In this document: one piece after another, positions 17,503-25,618 of the stretch
Position numbering within the stretch: position 1 is the first letter of the stretch
Layout of the letters: every line of letters starts with the position of its first letter
Assembly (NCBI GenBank): GCA_040274725.1
Contig: JBEMAQ010000012.1
Location: 1 to 64,000 of the forward strand
Length of the DNA: 64,000 bases
Source of the DNA: Solibacillus sp040274725
GTDB lineage: Bacteria > Bacillota > Bacilli > Bacillales_A > Planococcaceae
Direction of reading: 5' to 3'
Notes under the pieces: model-generated
Told to the model about the DNA's origin: nothing
What the model saw: only the letters and a program-made list of their open reading frames with translations
Database searches by the model: none
Made by a program: the position numbers and the translations under genes

Positions 17503-18014
17503 TCTGTTACTACCTCTTCTTTTTTCTTCTTACGCATGATCATTTGCACGATTTTTACGATTAATACAATCACCGCACCAATGGCTAATACGTTAATTAA
17601 TGTACCTAAAATACTACCAAGCATCCCCATATCACCGAAAAGGCTACCGAATAATAGACCCGCTAAACCACCGATCATTAAGCCTTTCATCAGACCGCCT
17701 GCACTAAAGCCGCCTTTCTTTTGCTCAGGTGCTGTCGTGTTGTTTTTATTTGTTGTGTTGTTATTATTGTTTGTTGTCGCTGCAGCAGGTGTTTGTGTTT
17801 GGTTGTTATTCACGCTGCTTGAATTGTTATTTGTTGCGTTGTTGTCTACTGAATTGTTTGAGTTTGAATTGTTCGTGCTTGAGTTGTTGTAATTCTTTTT
17901 CCCTGATTTGTACGATTTTGCTTCCGCTACGTTGTCACCCGAAAATAACACCGTTGTGCCGACACTTGAGAATACAAGTGTAAAAGCAAGGAATACTGCT
18001 GCTAATTTTTTCAT
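17490..18014 (-). CDS. Secreted or membrane protein with Asn/Ser-rich linker and Gly-rich membrane segment
   Basis: The 174-residue protein has a signal peptide (residues 1-32), then a low-complexity Asn/Ser/Thr linker (about 40-90). A GGLMKGLMIGGLAGLLFGSLFG segment is followed by a second transmembrane helix and a basic tail (RKKKKEE). I recall such Bacillales proteins being labelled Tim44-like, mainly because of the Gly-rich segment; no Tim44 activity should be assumed. GGAGGAAAATC precedes the ATG. It is paired with the YxcD-like gene. Confidence 0.7.
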   Translation of the reverse strand: MKKLAAVFLAFTLVFSSVGTTVLFSGDNVAEAKSYKSGKKNYNNSSTNNSNSNNSVDNNATNNNSSSVNNNQTQTPAAATTNNNNNTTNKNNTTAPEQKKGGFSAGGLMKGLMIGGLAGLLFGSLFGDMGMLGSILGTLINVLAIGAVIVLIVKIVQMIMRKKKKEEVVTEWKK

Positions 18015-18249
18015 GATTTTCCTCCAATATTCTATCTGTCTCTATGCATAGTATAGCAAATTCCGACCGTTAAAGGAAATGAAAAGTATTATCGCGCAAA
18101 AATGATTTGTAAGCGCATACATATAATGAAGTACTTATATATAGCGATTTTAGAGCCATGCTTTATTAATGGAGAATAGCATTTTTTGAATGGATGTCGC
18201 TCGAAAAAGGGGGATTTTTAAATAATATGAATATTTACTCTAAAAATAG

Positions 18250-18278
18250 TTGTGTATTTTTATACGGAAATGTATGAT
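18250..18278 (+). promoter_or_regulatory. Sigma-A-type promoter of ddh
   Basis: TTGTGT, 17 nt, TATGAT, ending 63 nt before the ddh start. Confidence 0.6.
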
Positions 18279-18292
18279 AGAAAAATAAATTC

Positions 18293-18321
18293 GCAAACTT
18301 CACATTTTTGTGTGAGTTTCG
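18293..18321 (+). promoter_or_regulatory. Leader hairpin before ddh
   Basis: CGCAAACTTCACA and TGTGTGAGTTTCG form an imperfect stem around TTTTT just before the GGTGGAGG ribosome binding site. No T run follows. It may influence translation or mRNA stability. Confidence 0.3.
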
Positions 18322-18341
18322 TGTAGGGTGGAGGAAATAAA

Positions 18342-19325
18342 ATGACAAAAACACGTATTGGCATTGTCGGCTACGGCAATTTAGGTCGCGGTGTAGAAGC
18401 GGCCATCTCACAAAATGATGATATGGAATTAGTGGCGGTTTTCTCACGTCGCGATCCGCAGTCTGTCACGATTGCAACAGAGGGTGTGGCGGTGTATCAC
18501 GTAGACGACGCGCCAAATTATAAGGACCAAATTGATGTAATGGTGCTATGCGGCGGTTCAGCAACAGACTTACCAGAGCAGGTGCCTCATTTTGCACAGT
18601 GGTTCAACACGGTCGATTCATTTGATACACATGCAAAAATTCCAGCGTTTTTTGATGCAGCAGATAAGGTAGCAACAGAAAACGGCACAGTGTCCATCAT
18701 TTCAGTTGGTTGGGATCCAGGCTTATTCTCGTTAAATCGTTTATTAGGCGAGACTGTGTTACCAGTAGGGAATACATACACATTCTGGGGCGACGGGCTA
18801 AGCCAAGGTCACTCGGATGCAGTGCGTCGCATTGCAGGCGTAAAAAATGCAGTGCAATATACTTTACCGATTGAATCAGCAGTAAATCGCGTACGTGCTG
18901 GCGAAAACCCAGAGCTTACGACGCGCGAAAAGCATGCACGTGAATGCTTCGTTGTGCTAGCAGAGGGCGCAGATGCTGCGGCAATCGAAACCGAAATTAA
19001 AGAAATGCCGAACTACTTCGCAGATTATGATACAACCGTGAACTTCATCTCTGAAGACGAGTTCAAAGCAAACCACACAGGCATGCCACACGGTGGATTT
19101 GTTATTCGCTCAGGTGAATCAGGCGCTGGCGACAAGCAAATTTTAGAATTCTCTCTGAAGTTAGAGTCAAACCCGATGTTCACATCAAGTGTACTTGTGG
19201 CATATGCACGCGCGGCACACAAGTTAGCTGCAAAAGGCGATAAAGGTGCGAAGACAGTATTTGATATTCCGTACGGTTTACTGTCACCAAAATCACCAGC
19301 TGAGCTACGTAAAGAATTATTATAA
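18342..19325 (+). CDS. ddh: meso-Diaminopimelate D-dehydrogenase
   Basis: The 327-residue NADPH enzyme interconverts tetrahydrodipicolinate plus ammonia and meso-diaminopimelate, the one-step bypass of lysine/DAP synthesis. The Rossmann motif GYGNLG is at residues 11-16. VLCGGSATDLPEQVP, SVGWDPGLFSLNR, FWGDGLSQGHSDAVRRI and NYFADYDTTVNF are the characteristic Ddh segments around the substrate site. Length matches the family. It is a single gene with its own promoter and terminator. Ddh is known from Lysinibacillus and Corynebacterium, which helps place the organism. Confidence 0.95.
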   Translation: MTKTRIGIVGYGNLGRGVEAAISQNDDMELVAVFSRRDPQSVTIATEGVAVYHVDDAPNYKDQIDVMVLCGGSATDLPEQVPHFAQWFNTVDSFDTHAKIPAFFDAADKVATENGTVSIISVGWDPGLFSLNRLLGETVLPVGNTYTFWGDGLSQGHSDAVRRIAGVKNAVQYTLPIESAVNRVRAGENPELTTREKHARECFVVLAEGADAAAIETEIKEMPNYFADYDTTVNFISEDEFKANHTGMPHGGFVIRSGESGAGDKQILEFSLKLESNPMFTSSVLVAYARAAHKLAAKGDKGAKTVFDIPYGLLSPKSPAELRKELL

Positions 19326-19332
19326 AGAAAGC

Positions 19333-19371
19333 AAGCTACATCTCTCGGATTTTGGAGGATGTAGCTTTTTT
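19333..19371 (+). terminator. Terminator of ddh
   Basis: AAGCTACATC pairs with GATGTAGCTT, followed by TTTTTG. Confidence 0.75.
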
Positions 19372-19427
19372 GTATGAACTTTTCCTAGAAATAAAGCGTT
19401 TATACAGAAATAAGAGGGGGAGTAAAG

Positions 19428-20009
19428 ATGAAACGATTCTTTTTATTCATAGTTGGCGCAGTGATAGTCACTACTATCTATTGCGCAATAACAATTTGGC
19501 AGTATGGTCACACATCTGAACATGTAAAAACCGATGCGGCAATTGTATTAGGCGCAGCTATTTGGGAATCGGAGCCGTCACCTGTATTACGCGAGCGGAT
19601 TCATCATGCGGTACAGCTTTATACGAATCAAATGGTGGAGAGCATCATTTTTACGGGTGGGAAAGGCGACGGGGACATATTAGCGGAATCGGAGGTAGCG
19701 AGGGACTACGCAATCAAGCTAGGGGTGCCAGCGGATGCGATTTTCATTGAAACGTCGTCACGTATTACGGAAGAAAACTTACGCAATGCGAAAATACTTG
19801 CCGAAGAGGTAGGCGCGGAGACAGTTACAATTGTCAGTGACCCATTACATATGAAGCGCGCGATGTTACTAGCGGAGTATGAAGGCTTAACGGCATATTC
19901 GTCGCCAACACAAACGACTGCCTACACGACCTATAAGACAAAAATTCCTTTTCTAATGCGGGAGGTGTTTTATTATATTGGCACAATTTGTACCGCATTT
20001 TTTCGCTAA
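19428..20009 (+). CDS. YdcF/SanA-like DUF218 membrane-anchored protein
   Basis: The 193-residue protein has one N-terminal transmembrane helix and a DUF218 domain: AAIVLGAAIW, IIFTGGKGDGD, SSRITEENLRNAKIL and VTIVSDPLHMKRA. The family is linked to envelope integrity (SanA, vancomycin sensitivity) and binds nucleotide-like ligands in some members; no reaction is established. GAGGGGGAG precedes the ATG. A second, larger DUF218 protein lies at 48151-49149. Confidence 0.8.
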   Translation: MKRFFLFIVGAVIVTTIYCAITIWQYGHTSEHVKTDAAIVLGAAIWESEPSPVLRERIHHAVQLYTNQMVESIIFTGGKGDGDILAESEVARDYAIKLGVPADAIFIETSSRITEENLRNAKILAEEVGAETVTIVSDPLHMKRAMLLAEYEGLTAYSSPTQTTAYTTYKTKIPFLMREVFYYIGTICTAFFR

Positions 20010-20016
20010 CGAATAG

Positions 20017-20051
20017 AAAACTAGCTACGACATTACCGGTAGCTAGTTTTT
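20017..20051 (+). terminator. Terminator, probably bidirectional
   Basis: AAAACTAGCTAC pairs with GTAGCTAGTTTTT between convergent genes. Confidence 0.75.
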
Positions 20052-20079
20052 ATTGCTGTAAAGGAAAAAGGTAATGTGA

Positions 20080-21042
20080 TTATTTAACAGCTACTGCTTG
20101 CACAATTTTATTTTCCTGTACACCGAGATCCATCATACCGTCTACACTTTTAATTTCAAGACGCATCACATCCCCGGCTTGTAAATAACCATTGTCCTTT
20201 TGCGTTTCATAGAAATAAGAAACCTTCTCCTCAAATGGAATCGAATTATCATAAATTGTATTAATAATATCCGCATTTAAGCGTAAGCCAACCCCACTTG
20301 GCGTACCAGTTAAAATAAGATCGCCTGTATACAGGTTGAAAATGCTAGACATTTCCGTCAATGTTTCGGTCGGCTTAAATAACAGTTGGTCTGTCAGTAC
20401 GCGCTGTCTCGTCTCGCCATTCACAAGTAAATGCAAATCAAGCTTATCTAAATAGTCGATTTCATTCCCTTCTAATAAGTAAATAAATGGACCGACTGGG
20501 CAAAAGCCGCGATAGCTTTTTCCTTTAAACCATTGCTGCTCACAAATTTGAACATCACGCGCAGAAACATCATTTGTAATGACAAAGCCTGCTACGTAAT
20601 CTGCTAAATTACGATTCGTCACGCTCGTCGCCTCGGTAATATCCTGTTTCATAATTAACCCAAGCTCAATTTCGTAGTCAAGGAGACGCACATTTGGTGG
20701 GCAAACAATGTCAGCTGTTGCCGATGTTAATGTGCTCGCCGCTTTTGTGAATAGTAGATTGTACGGCGGCTTTTGCTGCGTAAAGCCTGCCTCTACGCGG
20801 TGTAGACCGTAGTTTGTCCCTTGGCAATAAATGCGTTCCTGCTCTGTTACAGGTGACAGTAGCTCAATGTCCTGCTGCGCGATAATTGCCCCTTGCTGTT
20901 TAGCGTTTGAAATCGCTTGTTGTCCGCTCGTTAAAAGATCGCGTAATGAAGTGTATGTCCCTTCAACTACGCGAAGTTCGTCTTCTAATACACCCCATGA
21001 AATGGCGTTTTGATGTTTAAAACGTACTAGCTTTGTTCCCAT
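20080..21042 (-). CDS. Fumarylacetoacetate hydrolase (FAH)-family enzyme
   Basis: The 320-residue cytoplasmic enzyme shows the FAH fold motifs: IYCQGTNYGLHR, the metal ligands in LLDYEIELGLIM (E-x-E), FVITNDVSARDVQ, and KSYRGFCPVGPF with GDLILTGTPSGVG near the C-terminus. Family members are 2-keto-4-pentenoate hydratases or decarboxylases, 5-oxopent-3-ene-dioate decarboxylases, acylpyruvases or oxaloacetate decarboxylases. It could in principle supply the hydratase step lost at 61.4 kb, but it is 40 kb away and has a non-catabolic context. GAGGAGGAAAC precedes the ATG. Confidence 0.85.
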   Translation of the reverse strand: MGTKLVRFKHQNAISWGVLEDELRVVEGTYTSLRDLLTSGQQAISNAKQQGAIIAQQDIELLSPVTEQERIYCQGTNYGLHRVEAGFTQQKPPYNLLFTKAASTLTSATADIVCPPNVRLLDYEIELGLIMKQDITEATSVTNRNLADYVAGFVITNDVSARDVQICEQQWFKGKSYRGFCPVGPFIYLLEGNEIDYLDKLDLHLLVNGETRQRVLTDQLLFKPTETLTEMSSIFNLYTGDLILTGTPSGVGLRLNADIINTIYDNSIPFEEKVSYFYETQKDNGYLQAGDVMRLEIKSVDGMMDLGVQENKIVQAVAVK

Positions 21043-21207
21043 TGATTGTTTCCTCCTCTGTGTAAATTAGTTTAAGTATAATGGATAACTTAGTAAAATA
21101 ATTAACTGATTTGTAATGGAAATGAATGTATTTTTCATTAAAGATTATTGAATGGCGATGAAAAGCGTATACCGGGCGCATCCTAGCGATAAGATGCGCC
21201 CGCAAAT

Positions 21208-21348
21208 TTAAGCAATTTTAGGTGATTCCTCGTGGTCTGTATAAGGTTTTTGATAGGAGCGTGTAAAAATAAAAGTCGCAATTATGAATAAGTAAATAGT
21301 CGGTAAAATCAGTGAAGAAAAAGATTGTAAAGCTACTTCAATGTTCAT
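21208..21348 (-). CDS. Small single-pass membrane protein, 46 aa
   Basis: The short frame has GCGAGG before its ATG (21346-21348). It encodes one hydrophobic helix (about residues 10-28), then RSYQKPYTDHEES and a stop. It lies between the FAH gene and a near-copy of itself at 21392-21513. The repetition of the helix-SYQ-charged-tail layout in both copies supports it being real. Function unknown; single-helix proteins of this size are often subunits of transporters or oxidases. Confidence 0.5.
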   Translation of the reverse strand: MNIEVALQSFSSLILPTIYLFIIATFIFTRSYQKPYTDHEESPKIA

Positions 21349-21391
21349 AAAATACCTCGCTTAATTAGCTTGAAAGTAATTTAGCTATTCA

Positions 21392-21513
21392 CTACGATGC
21401 ATGTTCCATGTGCTGCTTAGCTGGCTGATAGGATTTGAAAATCGTCAAATCCTAAAAAAATAAATGCCGACAATAGGCGGTGTTTCGATTCGAATAACTA
21501 AATCAATTCTCAT
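21392..21513 (-). pseudogene. Frameshifted paralogue of the neighbouring 46-aa membrane protein
   Basis: AAGGTGACCT precedes an ATG at 21513. The frame reads MRIDLVIRIETPPIVGIYFF, then RI and a stop (21445). One inserted base near 21447 would continue it as LTIFKSYQPAKQHMEHAS to a stop at 21392, giving 40 residues. That tail has the same IF-(T/K)-x-SYQ-x-x-x-x-x-H-x-E layout as the intact neighbour. It could be a frameshift mutation, an assembly error at the nearby T7 run, or a 22-aa leader peptide. Confidence 0.4.
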
Positions 21514-21771
21514 AGGTCACCTTAAATAAAAATAAGAATAAAGTAGTTTTATTATATAATTGGAATTTTTATAACACAATAGTTAAATACTAGAAAATAG
21601 TATAAAGTTGTCTGTAACATCCCATGTGATGAAGACAGACATCGCAAAGCTAGTAGAGCATTTTTTTCCACTTTTTAAAACGATACCGCTAGATCTGAAA
21701 TAATACTTTTCATACAGCGCCACACCACGTATGATAGATAGGGTCTAATTTGTTGGAAAGGATTTGATATT
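21514..21771. other. Divergent intergenic region before yhdT-panF
   Basis: The DNA is AT-rich. I see the promoter side of the small-protein pair but no further gene. Confidence 0.4.
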
Positions 21772-22032
21772 GTGCAAGATAAACGCTTTCAAATTGCACA
21801 CCGCGAAGCTTTAATTGGTGTCGCACTCGTCATCATTAACTTTGCGATTTGGTACGGATTTGCTTACGGGCTTGGCTCAGGTGATCCGAATGAATATACG
21901 TATGTCTTTGGCTTCCCTGCATGGTTTTTCTATAGCTGTATTGCTGGCACAATCTTTATGATTGTCCTGCTAGCGCTTGTGATGAAGCTCTTTTTCAAAG
22001 ATGTTTCGTTTGATGAGGAGGAAGAGAAATGA
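21772..22032 (+). CDS. yhdT: YhdT-family membrane protein (DUF997), PanF partner
   Basis: The 86-residue protein has two transmembrane helices (IGVALVIINFAIWYGFAYG and FPAWFFYSCIAGTIFMIVLL) and an acidic tail. The D-P-N-E-Y-T-Y-V-FGFPAWFF segment is typical of the family. It overlaps panF by 4 nt (ATGA), the usual arrangement for this pair. GTG start after GGAAAGG. Presumed small auxiliary protein of the transporter; role not established. Confidence 0.85.
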   Translation: MQDKRFQIAHREALIGVALVIINFAIWYGFAYGLGSGDPNEYTYVFGFPAWFFYSCIAGTIFMIVLLALVMKLFFKDVSFDEEEEK

Positions 22033-23477
22033 TGCACTGGCAAGTGATTGTACCGCTACTCGTTTTCCTTGTAGCCATCTTCGGGATTGGCATATGGGCA
22101 AATAAACAGGTGCGTACAAGTGATTCCTTTTTACAGGAGTATTTTTTAGGCGGTCGTGAAATGGGCGGCTTCCTGCTCGCGATGACGATGATGGCCACAT
22201 ATGGTAGTGCGTCGAGCTTTATCGGTGGTCCAGGTGTCGCGTACAATAAAGGGCTTGGCTGGGTGCTGCTTGCGATGGCACAACTGCCAGCAGGTTATTT
22301 TGTGCTGATGGTGCTTGGGAAGAAGTTCGCGATTGTCGCGCGCCGTATTCAGGCAATTACATTAATCGACTTTTTAAAGAAGCGCTATGACAGTAATACC
22401 GTGATTATTTTATCCGCGATTAGTATTATCGTGTTTTTATTCGCCTCGATGACCGCACAATGGGTCGGCGGTGCGCGTTTAATTGAGTCGCTTACGGGAC
22501 TTACTTACACGACATCACTACTTATTTTCGCAGCGACGGTTCTTATATACGTTGTCATCGGTGGTTTCCGCGCGGTCGCACTAACAGACGCACTACAAGG
22601 CACGGTCATGATCATCGGTACGATTATTTTACTCATCGGGACAATCATTGCAGGAGGCGGCGTCGACAATATTATGCAGTCACTTGTCGCGGAAAATCCG
22701 CAGTTTGTGTCGCCATTTGGTGCAGACGGCTCGCTGACACCGCTGTATGTATCGACGTTTTGGATTTTAATCGGGCTAGGCGTGATTGGTCTACCGCAAA
22801 TCGCGGTGCGTGCGATGAGCTATAAAGATTCTAAAAGCTTACACCGCGCGATCTTGATCGGCACAATCGGTATTGGGACGATTATGTTCGGTATGCACCT
22901 AATTGGTGTATTCGCACGACCTGTACTTCCAGGTGTGGAGGTGGCTGATACGGTCATGCCACTACTCACAATGCAGGTGTTGCCACCAGTACTTGCGGGT
23001 GTCGTACTTGCCGCTCCAATGGCGGCGATTATGTCAACTGTAAACGCACTCCTAATCTTAGTCAGCTCAACCGTTGTCAAAGATATTTACTTAAATTTTG
23101 TGAACCCAAAGGCGAGCGAGAAGCAAATTAAAACGCGCAGCTTCTGGGTGACAACGATTATTGGCTTGTCGGTTGTCATATTCGCACTAAACCCGCCAGA
23201 GTTTTTAATTTGGCTCAACTTATTTGCATTTGGCGGCTTAGAATCGGCGTTTTTATGGAGCGTTGTATTCGGTCTGTACTGGAAAAATGCCAACAAATAC
23301 GGTGCGATTGCGTCCATGGTTGTCGGGCTGACGCTCTACATCTCCATTGACCGTCTATCGCCGCACCTATTCGGTATGCACACGGTGACGATTCCAATTC
23401 TCACATCATTTGTTGTGTTTATCGTCGCAAGCTTAATCGCAAAAAAGGTGAAAAATATTCCAGAATATCATTTTTAA
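22029..23477 (+). CDS. panF: Sodium/pantothenate symporter
   Basis: The 482-residue sodium:solute symporter has about 13 transmembrane helices. FFLGGREMGGFLLAMTMMATYGSASSFIGGPG near the N-terminus and GGFRAVALTDALQG in the middle are PanF/SSS signatures. It imports pantothenate, the coenzyme A precursor, with Na+. It is translationally coupled to yhdT and has a terminator directly after its stop. Base composition is richer in G+C than in the flanking AT-rich DNA, as expected for a core gene. Confidence 0.9.
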   Translation: MMHWQVIVPLLVFLVAIFGIGIWANKQVRTSDSFLQEYFLGGREMGGFLLAMTMMATYGSASSFIGGPGVAYNKGLGWVLLAMAQLPAGYFVLMVLGKKFAIVARRIQAITLIDFLKKRYDSNTVIILSAISIIVFLFASMTAQWVGGARLIESLTGLTYTTSLLIFAATVLIYVVIGGFRAVALTDALQGTVMIIGTIILLIGTIIAGGGVDNIMQSLVAENPQFVSPFGADGSLTPLYVSTFWILIGLGVIGLPQIAVRAMSYKDSKSLHRAILIGTIGIGTIMFGMHLIGVFARPVLPGVEVADTVMPLLTMQVLPPVLAGVVLAAPMAAIMSTVNALLILVSSTVVKDIYLNFVNPKASEKQIKTRSFWVTTIIGLSVVIFALNPPEFLIWLNLFAFGGLESAFLWSVVFGLYWKNANKYGAIASMVVGLTLYISIDRLSPHLFGMHTVTIPILTSFVVFIVASLIAKKVKNIPEYHF

Positions 23478-23481
23478 ACGA

Positions 23482-23521
23482 AAAAAACGTAGTCACGAAT
23501 ATACAGTGACTACGTTTTTTG
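23482..23521 (+). terminator. Terminator of yhdT-panF
   Basis: AAAAAACGTAGTCAC pairs with GTGACTACGTTTTTT. Confidence 0.8.
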
Positions 23522-23580
23522 TTATGTATTTAAGATGAGCAAATACTCTTGAAATAATAGGTCACCTTTTAAATCCCTGA

Positions 23581-23612
23581 GGAAAGCGCCCGACCGAAAC
23601 GGAAATCAGCTC
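23581..23612. repeat. Fragment of a Bacillales interspersed repeat
   Basis: GGAAAGCGCCCGACCGAAAC and the following GGAAATCAGC match the arm of an interspersed repeat that I remember from Bacillus-like genomes. Only one arm is present. Confidence 0.35.
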
Positions 23613-23698
23613 TTATTATATAGTTATCTATTATTTTAAGCGGGATTTGCACGTGATCCGCTTTGTATTAAAAAATACTATTAGAAAAGCGTTTGTCA

Positions 23699-23727
23699 TT
23701 GACGCATAAAGGTTATTCTTGTATAGT
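23699..23727 (+). promoter_or_regulatory. Sigma-A promoter of the ribA-ribD operon
   Basis: TTGACG, exactly 17 nt, TATAGT, ending 43 nt before the ribA start. The short leader leaves no room for an FMN riboswitch, and none of its conserved elements is visible upstream, so this operon does not look flavin-repressed by the usual route. Confidence 0.75.
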
Positions 23728-23770
23728 TAGTTACATAAAGTAACTTAAATAGAGAATGGGTGTAATATAG

Positions 23771-24487
23771 ATGAGAGATATTATGACAATTTTACGCGAT
23801 AAATTAACGCTTGTCGCGCATAACGACTTTTCGAAGATCGCAATAGTGGGACCGGTGAAGATGCCGATTAAGCAGTCGGGCTTTGAAGCGACATTTCAAT
23901 GGTATAGCTGGCATATTGTAGACAAGGACCAAACGAAGGCACAAGTTGTTGCTTCACTCAATCAATCGAATTTAGCATTTGGTCAGCAATCCTCAGTCCT
24001 CGTATATGGTGACTTTGAGCATGCAGAGGATGCCCTTATTCGCATGCATAGTATTTGCCATACGGGCGATATTTTCGGCTCGCAGCGCTGTGATTGTGGC
24101 TACCAATTACATGAATCGATGAAAATGATTGCGGAGCACGGCTGTGGCGCGATTTTTTATTTAGCAAATCACGAAGGGCGCGGCATTGGACTATTTTCAA
24201 AATCAATGGCCTATTTACTTCAAGAGGAAGGCTTTGATACAGTAGAAGCAAACCACGCGCTCGGCTTTGAGGATGATACACGTTCGTACGAGGAAGCGAT
24301 AACTGTACTTGCGGCACTGCGAACAAAACGGGTGACGCTCATTACAAACAACCCGAAAAAGCTCGCGGCACTGCAAAGTCACGGCTTACTGGCAGATGGT
24401 CATGTGCCAATTTGGGGCGGGGTAACGGACACGAATCGCTTTTATTTACAAACAAAGATTGAAAAATCAGGTCATATTCGCGCGTAG
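23771..24487 (+). CDS. ribA: GTP cyclohydrolase II
   Basis: The 238-residue enzyme opens GTP to 2,5-diamino-6-ribosylamino-4-pyrimidinone phosphate, formate and PPi, the first step of riboflavin-type pathways. Zinc ligands Cys96, Cys107 and Cys109 lie in CHTGDIFGSQRCDCG; NHEGRGIGLFSK and TNNPKKLAALQ complete the GTP site. It lacks the N-terminal DHBP synthase (RibB) domain found in the usual Bacillus RibBA. It is the first gene of a four-gene operon with ribD, a flavoprotein hydroxylase and a HAD phosphatase. A second ATG four codons in is an alternative start. Confidence 0.92.
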   Translation: MRDIMTILRDKLTLVAHNDFSKIAIVGPVKMPIKQSGFEATFQWYSWHIVDKDQTKAQVVASLNQSNLAFGQQSSVLVYGDFEHAEDALIRMHSICHTGDIFGSQRCDCGYQLHESMKMIAEHGCGAIFYLANHEGRGIGLFSKSMAYLLQEEGFDTVEANHALGFEDDTRSYEEAITVLAALRTKRVTLITNNPKKLAALQSHGLLADGHVPIWGGVTDTNRFYLQTKIEKSGHIRA

Positions 24488-24502
24488 CTAGGGGGAGAAC
24501 AT

Positions 24503-25618
24503 ATGCAGACAGATAAAGAATACATGCAGCTAGCATTAAATTTAGCAAGCAGTGCAAAAGGAAACACAAATCCGAATCCACTTGTAGGTGCCGTACTCGT
24601 CAAAAACGGTGTCATTGTTGGTACAGGGCTTCACCGTAAAGCAGGTGAGCCACATGCGGAGGTGCATGCGTTTAACATGGCAGGGGAGCATGCAAAGGGT
24701 GCGACACTTTATGTGACACTCGAGCCGTGCTCACACTTTGGCAAAACACCGCCTTGTGCGAATTTAGTAAAGGATTCTGGTGTCGCGCGTGTTGTAGTGG
24801 CGATGGAGGACCCAAATCCGAATGTTGCAGGCCGCGGGATTAAGCTACTGCGTGATGCAGGAATTGAGGTAGAAGTGGGCGTAATGCGTGAAGAGGCGTA
24901 TCGTGTGAATGAGCGCTTTATTCATAATATGCTAACGAACCGTCCGTTTATCGTTTCGAAATTTGCGATGACGCTAGATGGAAAAATTGCCACAGCGAGC
25001 GGTCACTCACAGTGGGTGACAGGTGAGGTAGCACGCGCAGATGTACATGAGCTACGTCATGATATGGACGGTATTTTAGTTGGTGTTGGTACGGTGTTAA
25101 AGGATAATCCGATGCTGACAACGCGCCTCGCGGATGGGCGCATCGGCAAACATCCGACACGCATTGTTTTAGACTCGAAATTGCAAACACCGCTCTTTAG
25201 TCACGTCGCGAATACAGAAATCGCACCGACAATTATCGTCACGTCGATGGAGGCACAGGAACGCAAGGCACAGGCACTAGAAGCTCAAGGCGTAAAGATT
25301 ATTCGCGTCGCGCGTCTTGAAACAGGTCTTGAGCTTGAAGCGGTACTACGCATCCTTTACGCAGAAGGCATTACGGATCTGTTAGTAGAGGGCGGCGGTG
25401 AGGTCAATGCGTCGTTTTTACGCGCGGGGCTCATTGATAAATACTTCATTTATATCGCGCCGAAAATTTTAGGTGGTGCGCATTCGATTACGCCATTTGG
25501 TGGCTCGGATGTTGAAATGATGGACGCGGCACTTGCAGTTGATTTTGCAGGAGTAGATTCATTCGGTGATGATTTACGCATTACAGCTTATCCGAAAAAA
25601 GGTGAGGTTCGTGCATAA
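24503..25618 (+). CDS. ribD: Bifunctional pyrimidine deaminase/reductase
   Basis: The 371-residue fusion deaminates and reduces the RibA product to 5-amino-6-ribitylamino-uracil phosphate. The N-terminal zinc deaminase spans about 1-145, with HAEVHAF and LEPCSHFGKTPPC. The C-terminal NADPH reductase spans about 148-365, with KFAMTLDGKIATASGHSQWVTG and LLVEGGGEVNASFL. GGGGGAG precedes the ATG, 15 nt after ribA. The gene ends inside the next one (8-nt overlap). No ribE (riboflavin synthase) or ribH follows, which is unusual. Confidence 0.93.
   Translation: MQTDKEYMQLALNLASSAKGNTNPNPLVGAVLVKNGVIVGTGLHRKAGEPHAEVHAFNMAGEHAKGATLYVTLEPCSHFGKTPPCANLVKDSGVARVVVAMEDPNPNVAGRGIKLLRDAGIEVEVGVMREEAYRVNERFIHNMLTNRPFIVSKFAMTLDGKIATASGHSQWVTGEVARADVHELRHDMDGILVGVGTVLKDNPMLTTRLADGRIGKHPTRIVLDSKLQTPLFSHVANTEIAPTIIVTSMEAQERKAQALEAQGVKIIRVARLETGLELEAVLRILYAEGITDLLVEGGGEVNASFLRAGLIDKYFIYIAPKILGGAHSITPFGGSDVEMMDAALAVDFAGVDSFGDDLRITAYPKKGEVRA

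Noticed and set aside
17476..17983. Cys/Leu-rich plus-strand frames opposite the Asn-rich gene
   Set aside because: They arise from AAC/AAT runs read on the other strand; the signal peptide and RBS support the minus-strand gene.
23478..23770. FMN riboswitch before ribA
   Set aside because: I looked for the conserved RFN elements and a terminator or sequestering hairpin; the leader after the -10 is only about 40 nt, too short.
25566..25610. Longer N-terminus for the flavoprotein hydroxylase
   Set aside because: It would lie inside ribD; AAAGGTGAGG points to the GTG at 25611, just before the FAD motif.
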